A DNA stretch of 64,000 nt from Bombilactobacillus folatiphilus (lineage in GTDB: Bacteria; Bacillota; Bacilli; Lactobacillales; Lactobacillaceae), in NCBI RefSeq assembly GCF_023380265.1, contig NZ_CP093366.1, forward strand, positions 496,001-560,000. Reading direction: 5' to 3'. Both the position numbers and the translations under genes were made by a program. Of the stretch, positions 26,967 through 34,466 are shown one piece after another. Position 1 is the first letter of the stretch, and each line of letters starts with the position of its first letter. Under the pieces are notes generated by a model. That model searched no databases and had not been told where the DNA came from. It saw only the letters and a list, made by a program, of their open reading frames with translations.

Positions 26967-28007
26967 GTGAAGAGTGCAGTTTTTGTAAAACCTGGTCAAA
27001 TGATGGTAAAAGAAGTAGCACAACCAAAAATTCAAGAAGTAGACGATGTTGTTATTAAGGTAATTCGGGCTTGCGTCTGTGGTTCGGATTTATGGAAATA
27101 TCGCGGCTTGGATGCAAAAGAAACTAATTCTGATAATACTGGTCACGAAGCACTGGGTGTTGTGACAGCGACTGGTCAAAACATTTCCACAGTTCAGCCA
27201 GGTGATTTTGTGATTGTGCCGTTTACGGATGGTTGCGGACATTGTGCAGCTTGCTTAGCAGGATTTGATGGAAGTTGTTCGGTTAATAAGGGTCGTTTGC
27301 ATACAGGAACACAGGCTGAATATGTTTTGATGAAACATTGCGAGTGGAGTTTAATTAAAATTCCGGGTAAGCCTGCAGATTACAGCGATGGAATGCTCAA
27401 TTCACTATTGACCTTAGCTGATGTGATGGCTACCGGCTATCATGCTGCGCGAGTGGCCGAGGTTCAACGCGGTGATAGTGTGGTGGTTGTCGGTGACGGT
27501 GCTGTGGGTTTGTGTGGTGTGTTAGCCGCTAAAATTCGTGGTGCTAAACAAATTATTGCATTGAGTCGCCATGAAGATCGGCAAAAATTGGCCTTAGAAT
27601 TTGGAGCGACGGATATTGTGGCTGAACGAGGTGAAGAAGCTGTTCAAAAAGTTATGTCTTTGACACATAATGCTGGTATGGATGCGGTTTTAGAATGTGT
27701 CGGGACAGATTTGGCCGTTCAAACGGCCTTGCAAGTTGGGCGTCCGGGGGCAATTGTTGGCCGCGTAGGTTTGCCGCACGAACCACAAACTGATTTGAGT
27801 CAATATTTTTATAAGAATATTCGTATTGCTGGTGGTCCGGCTTCGGTGACAACTTATGATAAGCAATTTTTGCTGCAGGCTGTGTTGGATGGTAATATTC
27901 GTCCGGGAAAAGTTTTTACAAAGCAGTTTAACTTAGACCAAATTGATCAGGCCTATCAAGCAATGGATCAGCGTCAAGCCATCAAGTCGTTGGTTGTTAT
28001 TGATTAG
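26967..28007 (+). CDS. Zinc-dependent alcohol dehydrogenase (MDR family)
   Basis: 346-aa medium-chain dehydrogenase. Catalytic zinc ligands lie in ACVCGSDLWKYRG and GHEALG; the structural zinc site is the four-cysteine stretch CGHCAACLAGFDGSC. Rossmann motif VVVVGDGAVGLCG. GTG start behind GAGG. Substrate unknown; regulation by a MerR-type aldehyde or thiol sensor is suggested by the promoter. Confidence 0.9.
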   Translation: MKSAVFVKPGQMMVKEVAQPKIQEVDDVVIKVIRACVCGSDLWKYRGLDAKETNSDNTGHEALGVVTATGQNISTVQPGDFVIVPFTDGCGHCAACLAGFDGSCSVNKGRLHTGTQAEYVLMKHCEWSLIKIPGKPADYSDGMLNSLLTLADVMATGYHAARVAEVQRGDSVVVVGDGAVGLCGVLAAKIRGAKQIIALSRHEDRQKLALEFGATDIVAERGEEAVQKVMSLTHNAGMDAVLECVGTDLAVQTALQVGRPGAIVGRVGLPHEPQTDLSQYFYKNIRIAGGPASVTTYDKQFLLQAVLDGNIRPGKVFTKQFNLDQIDQAYQAMDQRQAIKSLVVID

Positions 28008-28012
28008 AATTG

Positions 28013-28048
28013 AAAAAGTTCTCTGAAAATTTTTCAGGGAACTTTTTT
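28013..28048. terminator. Terminator between converging adh and marR genes
   Basis: AAAAAGTTCTCTGAAA pairs with TTTCAGGGAACTTTTT (one G-U pair) and runs into T residues. Confidence 0.88.
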
Positions 28049-28069
28049 GATGCATATTAGGAAAAAAGA

Positions 28070-28507
28070 TTATTGGGAAAGTAATTGATTGAGGCATTTA
28101 ATTGCTTGTAAAATTTGATTTTGTTGCTCAATCGTCAAAGATCGTAATGCTTGGTTTAAGAGTTGAACACGAGAAGCGCTAAGCTGTTTATCTAAAGTGA
28201 CACCCTTATCACTTAATTGAACAGTTCGACTTCTTAGATCGTTATTTTGAACAGCTGAAATTAAGTTTTGTTGTTCTAACCGATCTAACCGACGACTGAT
28301 AGTTGAATGAGGAATTCCCATTAATTGGGCCAGTTGACCGACACTAATGGGTTGCTTGCGAGCAATGGTTGAAAATAGAGGAAATAAGCGTTGATCTAAT
28401 TCAATTTTCACATGCTTTAGCAAAAGCAGATCGTTTTGTGGCTGATTAAAAAAGTCATTCAATTGAACCATCTGTTGGTATAAGTTGTTAGCAAAATTAT
28501 CATTCAT
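28070..28507 (-). CDS. MarR-family transcriptional regulator
   Basis: 145-aa winged-helix regulator: recognition region VGQLAQLMGIPHSTISRRLDRLEQQNLI and wing NNDLRSRTVQLSDKG. Divergent from the oxidoreductase gene with two palindromic sites between, so it most likely represses both. Ligand unknown. Confidence 0.9.
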   Translation of the reverse strand: MNDNFANNLYQQMVQLNDFFNQPQNDLLLLKHVKIELDQRLFPLFSTIARKQPISVGQLAQLMGIPHSTISRRLDRLEQQNLISAVQNNDLRSRTVQLSDKGVTLDKQLSASRVQLLNQALRSLTIEQQNQILQAIKCLNQLLSQ

Positions 28508-28531
28508 AATAATCTATATTAACAAAAATTA

Positions 28532-28576
28532 GTGCATTTTGCACGTATATGTTATACTGATTGGTGCAAAATGCAC
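28532..28576. promoter_or_regulatory. Paired MarR operators and promoter
   Basis: GTGCATTTTGCAC (28532-28544) and GTGCAAAATGCAC (28564-28576) are exact reverse complements of each other, each a GTGCA-N3-TGCAC dyad, with a TATACT -10 box (28553-28558) between them. The 32-bp offset is about three helical turns, suiting cooperative repressor binding. Confidence 0.8.
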
Positions 28577-28593
28577 ATAAAGGAGATTAAATT

Positions 28594-29559
28594 ATGCAAG
28601 CAGCGATTATTACAGCACCTAACACACTTCCCGTAATAGACGAATTTCCAAATCCTAAAGTTCAAAATACGCAAGAGCAAATTGTGACGGTTAAAGCGAG
28701 TGCTTTGAGCAATTTTAGTAAGATGAAATCATTAGGTAAACATTATACAAAGCAAGATTATTTTCCACGTGTAGCAGGTATTGACGGCGTGGGAACTTTA
28801 GCTGACGGGCAGCTAGTTTATTTTTTCAAAACGATTGCGCCGTATGGATCTTTGGCTGCGCAGACTTTGGTCAAACAATCAGATTTGATTGAATTACCGG
28901 CAAATTTGGCACCAATTCTAGCAGCCACCTTAGCTAATCCGGCGATGAGTTCTTACGCTGCCTTAACTTATCGAGCTCATTTACAGCAAAATGAAGTCGT
29001 GCTAATCAATGGGGCTACTGGTTTGGCGGGACAATTAGCCGTTAAAATAGCTTATGCGTTGGGTGCTCGCAAAGTTGTTGTCACGGGGCGTAGTCCAATT
29101 AAGTTGGCACAAATTAAGGCAGATGCATTTGTCGCCAGTGAGAATTACGATTTGAAAACATCTACTGGTCGCAGCGGGTATGTTCAAGCTTTGGGTTCGC
29201 TGACCAGCGATGTGAGTGTTGTGCTGGATTATTTATGGGGACCAACCACGACAATGATTTTGCAAGCATTGCAACAGTTTACAAGAGTACAACAACAAAT
29301 TCGATATGTAGAAATTGGTTCAATTGTGCAATCTGAATTAGTTTTACCAGCACAATTATTACGGTCACAAAACCTTAGTTTGTTGGGATCTGGTATAGGT
29401 TCAGTGACAGCCAGCGATATGAAAAAAGCAATCGCTCAATCATTTGAATTGGCTGTGAAATATAATTGGCAATTACCGCTACAAAAATATTCTTTGCAAC
29501 AAGTGCCTAAAGCTTGGCAAGCAGCAGGAGTCCCCCGTGCAGTCATCACTTTTGATTAA
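28594..29559 (+). CDS. Zinc-free MDR-family quinone-type oxidoreductase
   Basis: 321-aa medium-chain reductase of the quinone oxidoreductase group, without the zinc cysteines of alcohol dehydrogenases. NADPH site VVLINGATGLAGQLAVKIA. Divergent from and probably controlled by the MarR regulator; likely a response to electrophiles or quinones. Good AAAGGAG site before the ATG. Confidence 0.85.
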   Translation: MQAAIITAPNTLPVIDEFPNPKVQNTQEQIVTVKASALSNFSKMKSLGKHYTKQDYFPRVAGIDGVGTLADGQLVYFFKTIAPYGSLAAQTLVKQSDLIELPANLAPILAATLANPAMSSYAALTYRAHLQQNEVVLINGATGLAGQLAVKIAYALGARKVVVTGRSPIKLAQIKADAFVASENYDLKTSTGRSGYVQALGSLTSDVSVVLDYLWGPTTTMILQALQQFTRVQQQIRYVEIGSIVQSELVLPAQLLRSQNLSLLGSGIGSVTASDMKKAIAQSFELAVKYNWQLPLQKYSLQQVPKAWQAAGVPRAVITFD

Positions 29560-29573
29560 ATTTTGACTAAGTA

Positions 29574-29606
29574 AAAACCACAATGCAAAAAAGACATTGT
29601 GGTTTT
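29574..29606. terminator. Terminator after the oxidoreductase gene
   Basis: AAAACCACAATG / CATTGTGGTTTT perfect 12-bp stem; flanks allow it to serve both strands, including the tRNA gene. Confidence 0.88.
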
Positions 29607-29615
29607 GTTATATTA

Positions 29616-29689
29616 TGTCGCAGGTGGGATTCGAACCCACGACCTACGGTTTAGAAGACCGTTGCTCTATCCAGCTGAGCCACTGCGAC
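29616..29689 (-). tRNA. tRNA-Arg (anticodon TCT)
   Basis: The minus strand folds as a complete cloverleaf: acceptor GTCGCAG/CTGCGAC, D stem GCTC/GAGC, anticodon stem ACGGT/ACCGT with loop CTTCTAA (anticodon TCT at 29653-29655), T arm GTGGG-TTCGAAT-CCCAC and discriminator A. No CCA is encoded. Reads AGA codons. Confidence 0.97.
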
Positions 29690-29779
29690 AAACAAACACT
29701 ATTATATGAAATTGCGAATATTGTTGTCAATATAATTCTATGTATTTTCATAAAACAAATAAATTTTATCATTTAAAAC

Positions 29780-29810
29780 TTGACTTCAAGTTGACTTCAA
29801 GTTGTATGTT
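29780..29810 (+). promoter_or_regulatory. MerR-type promoter of the CMD-cupin operon
   Basis: TTGACT (29780-29785) and TATGTT (29805-29810) are 19 bases apart and the spacer contains tandem TTGACTTCAAG elements (CTTGA-N2-TCAAG dyads). Typical of MerR-activated promoters in lactobacilli; inference. Confidence 0.6.
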
Positions 29811-29836
29811 TGAACCATTCAGATGGGAGGAATTTG

Positions 29837-30166
29837 ATGCTTGAAAAGCAAACTGCAGGACGTGATAATTTAGGTGAATTTGCGCCTAAATTCGCACAAT
29901 TAAATGATGACGTTTTGTTTGGTGAAGTTTGGTCGCGAGAAACAGAATTAGCACCACGTGATCGTAGTTTGATTACAATTGTGGCCTTGATTACGGGCGG
30001 TAATTTTGAACAATTAACTTATCACATGCGTTTAGGGAAAAAGAATGGCTTAGCAAAGGTCGAAATTAGTGAAGTGATTACGCAATTGGCGTTTTATGTA
30101 GGTTGGCCCAAAGCTTGGTCAGCGTTTGACGTCGCTAAAGAAGTATATGGAGAGGATGAAAAATAA
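29837..30166 (+). CDS. Carboxymuconolactone decarboxylase-like protein
   Basis: 109-aa CMD/AhpD-fold protein (RDRSLITIVALITGGNFEQLTYHMRLGKKNG). The redox cysteines of AhpD are absent. Start ATG 29837 after GGGAGG (29825-29830). Overlaps the cupin gene by one base. Such CMD-cupin pairs often sit in MerR-controlled stress operons of lactobacilli; the substrate is unknown. Confidence 0.85.
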   Translation: MLEKQTAGRDNLGEFAPKFAQLNDDVLFGEVWSRETELAPRDRSLITIVALITGGNFEQLTYHMRLGKKNGLAKVEISEVITQLAFYVGWPKAWSAFDVAKEVYGEDEK

Positions 30167-30579
30167 TGGTGAAGAATGAATCGGTCAAAGATGGTGTAAT
30201 TTTTGACAGTGGTGACAAGAATACAGCTTTTGCACAATATTTTATTGGTCAAAGCTATTTGAACAATTTAGTGGCGGATCCTCAAGTTAATGTTGGTGTG
30301 GGTAATGTGACTTTTGAGCCCGGTTGTCGCAATAATTGGCATATTCATCATGATGGTTTTCAGATTTTGCTAGTAACTGGTGGTGAAGGTTGGTATCAAG
30401 AAGAAGGCAAGCCAGCTCAGAAATTACATCCTGGTGATGTTATTGTGACTCATGATGGCGTCAAGCATTGGCACGGTGCCACAGCAGATAGTTGGTTTGA
30501 ACATTTGGCAATTACTGCGGGTACTCCAGAATGGTTGGAACCCGTCTCGGATGAGCAATATGACGCATTAGAAGATTGA
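30166..30579 (+). CDS. Cupin-domain protein
   Basis: 137-aa single-domain cupin. Motif 1 FEPGCRNNWHIHHDG has the histidine cluster and motif 2 PGDVIVTHDGVKHWHGA the last ligand, so a metal site is likely. Translationally coupled (TAATG) to the CMD gene; the pair probably acts in one step. Confidence 0.88.
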   Translation: MVKNESVKDGVIFDSGDKNTAFAQYFIGQSYLNNLVADPQVNVGVGNVTFEPGCRNNWHIHHDGFQILLVTGGEGWYQEEGKPAQKLHPGDVIVTHDGVKHWHGATADSWFEHLAITAGTPEWLEPVSDEQYDALED

Positions 30580-30609
30580 GTTGTGATGTAGCTGCTAAAT
30601 TTAAGACAA

Positions 30610-30665
30610 GTTTATTCAGGATTGATTGTCGATATTTCATCGGCGTCAATCCTTTTGTTCAATAT
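30610..30665 (-). mobile_element. Remnant of an IS3-family transposase C-terminus
   Basis: The minus strand at 30623-30652 reads GLTPMKYRQS, which resembles the KGLTPMxYR end of IS150-group transposases; a broken IEQK lies just before it in another frame. The rest of the element is missing. The same bases can form a GGATTGA/TCAATCC hairpin followed by TTTT that may terminate the cupin operon. Confidence 0.35.
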
Positions 30666-30944
30666 GGTACGAGTAAACTACAAGATTACTTGTGGGGACA
30701 GAAGAGCAAGGCTGTAGAATGACAGCTGGTGGACCAATTTTTAAAGTTGGTTCGAGCTGGCAAACGGAAGATAATTTAAAAGTGTTGGCAATTGCTATAA
30801 AGCAGCAATTGATGAGTTTGTGCCGGTTAAATATCAGGTTGGTTCTGGATTTAAAGGAGAATTCAACGCCCCTTCAGCGAGGGGTTACATATATCTATCT
30901 GCACTTTGTTCTATTAAAACATACAAAAAAGTGTGTATTTTATA
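30666..30944. other. Non-coding gap with an unrecognised coding scrap
   Basis: No gene with a ribosome site is seen between the cupin stop and hicA. A short open stretch near 30800-30895 (AIDEFVPVKYQVGSGF) looks like the end of a protein but has no start and no family I recognise. The area looks like recombined debris. Confidence 0.5.
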
Positions 30945-30975
30945 TTTACAAATATGCATATTATATATATAATAT
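30945..30975 (+). promoter_or_regulatory. hicAB promoter with palindromic operator
   Basis: TTTACA (30945-30950), 17 bases, TATAAT (30968-30973). A perfect 18-bp palindrome (ATATTATAT/ATATAATAT, 30958-30975) covers the -10 box and is a candidate HicB operator. Confidence 0.6.
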
Positions 30976-30996
30976 AAACGTGAAAAGGAGGAAGAT

Positions 30997-31187
30997 ATGC
31001 CAATTCGTCCCAAACAGCTAGAAAAAGAAATACTGAAAGCTGGTTTTATTTTAAAAAGGGAAGAGGAAAAGGCGGCCATCGTCGGTATAAACATCCAGAT
31101 GGTCGCACAACTGAAATTCCTTTTCATTCTAAAGAAATACGGAAAGGGACAGAACAAGCAATTAGAAAACAAGCAGGGCTAAAATAA
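30997..31187 (+). pseudogene. hicA: hicA toxin gene with a one-base frameshift
   Basis: The gene begins well: AAAGGAGG, ATG and [21 protein letters not shown], a HicA N-terminus. At the AAAAAGGG run (31053-31060) the frame changes; the -1 frame then reads [20 protein letters not shown] and [14 protein letters not shown], the HicA double-stranded-RNA-binding core with its catalytic histidine, and ends at 31187. One missing G explains this. The unshifted frame stops at 31182 with an unrelated tail. True inactivation, sequencing error or recoding are all possible. Confidence 0.8.
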
Positions 31188-31217
31188 TAGCCTTGTTTGG
31201 CATATCTAAACGAAATT

Positions 31218-31607
31218 ATGAAAAACTTAATCTATCCAGTCATTATTTCTGAGTTTGATGATGACGGTCATTATTATGTAGTAACTTCTCCTAATATCCC
31301 AGGTATGGTCACTCAGGGCGATACTTTCTCTGAAGCGGCTTACTGGGCTGAGGATGCTATCGCCACAATGTTGGATGATAGTACTAACTATCCAGAGCCA
31401 CAAGATCCTAGTCAATGGCATTTAAACGCTAATGATAAGGTAGTCTATATTAGTGTTGACATGAACAAATGGTTGAAACAGAACTCCAAAACAATTAGAC
31501 GCTCTATTACAGTACCTGAATATCTCAATAACTTAGCCAAGAAAAATAATATCAATGTATCACGCTTGGCAACTGAAGCTTTAAAAGCAGAGCTAAATGT
31601 AAATTAG
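31218..31607 (+). CDS. hicB: HicB antitoxin
   Basis: 129-aa antitoxin: N-terminal partially degraded RNase H-like HicB fold (YPVIISEFDDDGHYYVVTSP, PGMVTQGDTFSEA) and a C-terminal ribbon-helix-helix-like DNA-binding end (RRSITVPEYLNNLAKKNNIN). I start at ATG 31218 rather than the in-frame TTG at 31197 because MKNLIYPV fits the family. Intact although its toxin partner is broken. Confidence 0.88.
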   Translation: MKNLIYPVIISEFDDDGHYYVVTSPNIPGMVTQGDTFSEAAYWAEDAIATMLDDSTNYPEPQDPSQWHLNANDKVVYISVDMNKWLKQNSKTIRRSITVPEYLNNLAKKNNINVSRLATEALKAELNVN

Positions 31608-31640
31608 TTTTTGTGCTCTTAGAGATCTGGTAGTAGTAAA

Positions 31641-31668
31641 AAACACCGATCAAATGATCAGTGTTTTT
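31641..31668 (+). terminator. Terminator of hicAB
   Basis: AAACAC-GATCA / TGATC-GTGTTT stem with one internal mismatch pair and a following T run. Confidence 0.85.
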
Positions 31669-31900
31669 TTGTGTGGTTAATTTTAAATTAGTTGATTATC
31701 AGTTTACAGTCTTGAAATACGATTAAATCAACAATTGTTCAAATTTGCAAATCAGTTTGCTATCGGTTAGACTACAGTTAATATGCCGTTGACAGGCGTT
31801 TAAACACTAATCAAATACTTACATACACAAACAATATATTTATGAATGCCCGTATAATAGAATTTTTAATTCGATACATTCACAAACGCAAAGAAAAATT
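31669..31900. other. Probable attL region of the prophage
   Basis: Gene-free stretch between the hicAB terminator and the integrase repeats. The phage-chromosome junction is expected here, but attR is outside the window so the core cannot be defined. Confidence 0.45.
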
Positions 31901-31947
31901 GGTGAACATTTCGGTGAACTTTTAATTTTGGTGAACAAATGGTGAAC
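31901..31947. repeat. Four GGTGAAC direct repeats next to int (arm-type sites)
   Basis: GGTGAAC occurs at 31901, 31913, 31930 and 31941, all in the same orientation, immediately beyond the integrase stop. Position and spacing fit arm-type integrase binding sites of attP. Inference. Confidence 0.6.
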
Positions 31948-31952
31948 AAATT

Positions 31953-33077
31953 TTAAAGGCTGTCAAGAACCGAAAGAGTCTTTAAATCATCCTTTTGCCG
32001 TTTGTTTTGTAACAGGTGGGTATATATATTTAAAGTAGTCCTAGGTGTGGAATGACCAAGCCTCTCCGCAATATAATCAATACTAACTCCTTTAGAAATT
32101 AAAATGCTAGCATGAGTGTGTCTTAAACCATGGAAAGTAATTATATTTGTCGCATCAATAGATTTTAAAATTTTAGATAACAATTTGTTTACTCCAGTAT
32201 CGGTTGGAACTTGAAAAAATTTGTTTCTAAAAACTAGATCTAAGGAATCACGATAACCATGTTTTAAATAGTATTGAATTTGTTCAGTTTTTAAATTAGT
32301 AAACATGACTACTAAATCAGAACTAATAGAAATAGTTCGTTTAGATGACTCTGTTTTTGTACTTGATAATTTATTTTCAAAATGGTAATCCCAAGAATGC
32401 TCAATTCTAATGGTTTTGTTTTTTAGGTCAACGCATTTCCAGGTTAAAGCTAACAACTCACCAATTCTACAACCAGTTAATAAGCCCGCTAATATCAAAT
32501 AGTAATTAATTTTCAAGTAAGATCCATTATTAATACAAATTTGTTTTAGTTGTTCAGCTTCAGTGAGTTCTAAATATTTAAGACTGGAATCCTTAGATTT
32601 TTTACCACCAATATCTACATCATGGGTTACATCTCGGAATACAATACCATCATCAGCAGCATATTTAATGCATTTACGAATATAACTATTTAAACGACTA
32701 ACACTATCCCTGTAATGATTTAATGCATACTTATTTAAAAATTGTTGGTATTCGGTACGAGTAATATTCTTAAGTGGCTTATCACCAAAAAAATCCTTGA
32801 TTTCGATTGATGCTCGTTTATATTTTAGTTCTGTAGATTTATTCAATTTACCTAATTTATAAATCTTGATCCAATTTTCAAAAAAATCAGTTAAACTAAT
32901 TTTTGCTTTGTCTGATATTCCAACCGTGTTTTTTTGATTTTCCAATTTAGTAGCTGCAGCATTTGCTTCCCGCTTGGTATTAAATCCTGATTTAGTTGTC
33001 CAATGGCGTTTTTTCTCATCGTCGTACCAAGATACTTTAAACGCCCATTTGGATCCTCTCTTGTAAATTTGACTCAT
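31953..33077 (-). CDS. int: Phage tyrosine integrase
   Basis: 374-aa site-specific recombinase: N-terminal arm-binding domain (1-55), SAM-like core-binding domain (about 62-160), and catalytic domain with R204 (TGCRIGELL), H316/R319 (FHGLRHTHAS), H342 and nucleophile Y352 (LNIYTHL). Strong GGAGG before the ATG. Lies at the left prophage edge reading outward, the classic layout. Confidence 0.96.
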   Translation of the reverse strand: MSQIYKRGSKWAFKVSWYDDEKKRHWTTKSGFNTKREANAAATKLENQKNTVGISDKAKISLTDFFENWIKIYKLGKLNKSTELKYKRASIEIKDFFGDKPLKNITRTEYQQFLNKYALNHYRDSVSRLNSYIRKCIKYAADDGIVFRDVTHDVDIGGKKSKDSSLKYLELTEAEQLKQICINNGSYLKINYYLILAGLLTGCRIGELLALTWKCVDLKNKTIRIEHSWDYHFENKLSSTKTESSKRTISISSDLVVMFTNLKTEQIQYYLKHGYRDSLDLVFRNKFFQVPTDTGVNKLLSKILKSIDATNIITFHGLRHTHASILISKGVSIDYIAERLGHSTPRTTLNIYTHLLQNKRQKDDLKTLSVLDSL

Positions 33078-33201
33078 AATTTTCCTCCATTTATGTTAAA
33101 ATGGTACACGAAAAGCGCATACCATTAGTATGTTCTTTCGATAGTTAGTCATGTCTCAAACTTTGGTCGGTTGGGAGATATGGCTATTTTTGTGTTTTCA
33201 A

Positions 33202-34113
33202 TTATTTCATTTGCGTTTGTGTTTTTCCTGAAACTTGTCCATTTTGTGTATTAATAATTAAATTAGCACCCATATCTCCATTAATACCAGAATCATAGGT
33301 TAAATCTTCACTTTCTTGACCATCAATATTAGTTTCTGAATAACCGTTGGGTTGACCAAATTTTTTAGTAATATCATCAATTGATTGCCCATTTTGAATT
33401 GAATTAAAGTCGTTCAGCGTAATTTTTTTGTCACGTTTAACTTTTAAACCAGTTATTGCCTTGGAAATGGCTTTACCGTTTGAAAATCCAACTGTGAAAT
33501 TAGCACCTATATCACCGTTCTGCACTTTATTCCAGATTTTATCGGAAGCTTTGATGTTTTCAATTGTTTGCGTTGATGTGGTACTTGGTGATCCAAACTT
33601 ATCTTCTAATTCTTGTTCAGTAGATCCATCACTAGTGCCTAGTTTAATAGCTTTAAAGTCAGTTAATGACGCACCATCTTTTTTAGGATTATTTGATTTT
33701 TGATTTGATGCTGTTTTTTCAGTTTTATTATGCGATTTGGCCGTTTTCGACGAACTGCCGCCAGACCCACCACTGACAATCGCAATTATTACAAGTACAA
33801 TAAGTATTAACCAAAACCACCAGCGTTTATAAAAATGTTTTTTAGATTTTGGATTAATCGGCGATTGAGGCGGAACTTGTTGTTGAGGCTGATTTGAATA
33901 AGCCCCCTGATATTGACCTTGTTGATACTTAGGATTGAAATTGTTAGGCTGCTGGTAATTATTATTATGCTGTTGATAGTTGGGATTGGGCTGAGAATAA
34001 CCATTTCGAGGCTGATTTGGATAATTAGGGTTATGGTTATTTGCTTGTTGATTTGTATTGTATCCATCGTTAGAGTTATTAGTTTGCTGATTGTTAAATC
34101 TTCTATTTCCCAT
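33202..34113 (-). CDS. Membrane-anchored two-repeat protein (DUF3862-like), possible lysogenic conversion factor
   Basis: 303 aa. Residues 1-90 are low complexity, rich in Asn, Gln, Pro and Tyr; a transmembrane helix follows (about 92-112, FWLILIVLVIIAIVSGG), then a Ser/Lys linker and two copies of a small domain (ALTDFKAIKLG-like and ITLNDFNSIQNGQS-like starts) resembling BLIP/SmpA-type repeats. The orientation is cytoplasmic tail, outward-facing domains. The gene is expressed with the lysogeny block, between int and the repressor, where superinfection-exclusion genes are often found. Function unknown. Confidence 0.75.
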   Translation of the reverse strand: MGNRRFNNQQTNNSNDGYNTNQQANNHNPNYPNQPRNGYSQPNPNYQQHNNNYQQPNNFNPKYQQGQYQGAYSNQPQQQVPPQSPINPKSKKHFYKRWWFWLILIVLVIIAIVSGGSGGSSSKTAKSHNKTEKTASNQKSNNPKKDGASLTDFKAIKLGTSDGSTEQELEDKFGSPSTTSTQTIENIKASDKIWNKVQNGDIGANFTVGFSNGKAISKAITGLKVKRDKKITLNDFNSIQNGQSIDDITKKFGQPNGYSETNIDGQESEDLTYDSGINGDMGANLIINTQNGQVSGKTQTQMK

Positions 34114-34164
34114 CTTTAAAGTTCCCCCTTAAAATCAAGCTTTTAACGTCAATCAGATTTTTTG

Positions 34165-34466
34165 GACTTTTTATAACAGAATCTATAACAGAATCTGCAC
34201 AAAAACTCCGATTTAAATCAATTTTGTTATATTAGTTCCATTTCTAACAATTAAAAATTCTGATTTTAAAAATAGTTTTTGAGATTCTGTTATGTTTTTG
34301 TGATAGATTTTGTGAACGAAAAATCCTATTATATCAACGTTCACAGAACCTCCATAACACAATCTCTATATTTTTCTTTATTCTTAAGAAATAATATATA
34401 GAGTATATATAAAGTTTATGTTATTAGGTATATACAGAAAATCAAAAAGTTTTTGAGTTTTTGTTA
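34165..34466 (+). repeat. Copy A of a ~300-bp non-coding prophage element with TAACAGAATC motifs
   Basis: Gene-free, very AT-rich stretch. Motif copies: TAACAGAATC at 34174 and 34186, GATTCTGTTA at 34283, GATTTTGTGA at 34306, TAACACAATC at 34355, GTTTTTGTTA at 34457 (the last touching the ImmA stop). A GTGAACG...CGTTCAC dyad lies at 34312-34342. It is clearly related along its length to 47880-48177, including a 25-base identical block at 34385-34409. The arms form two successive inverted repeats. Confidence 0.85.

Noticed and set aside
29616-29689. tRNA-Arg as the phage attachment site
   Set aside because: The integrase is over 2 kb away with the CMD-cupin and hicAB loci in between, and no copy of the tRNA 3' end is seen near int.
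30692-31021. 109-codon open frame before hicA
   Set aside because: No ribosome site, odd composition, and it runs through the hicAB promoter; treated as chance.
31669-31900. Defining the exact attL core
   Set aside because: attR is outside the window, so no duplicated core can be shown.
34165-34466. CRISPR array from the repeated TAACAGAATC motifs
   Set aside because: Motifs are short, in both orientations and irregularly spaced; no cas genes.
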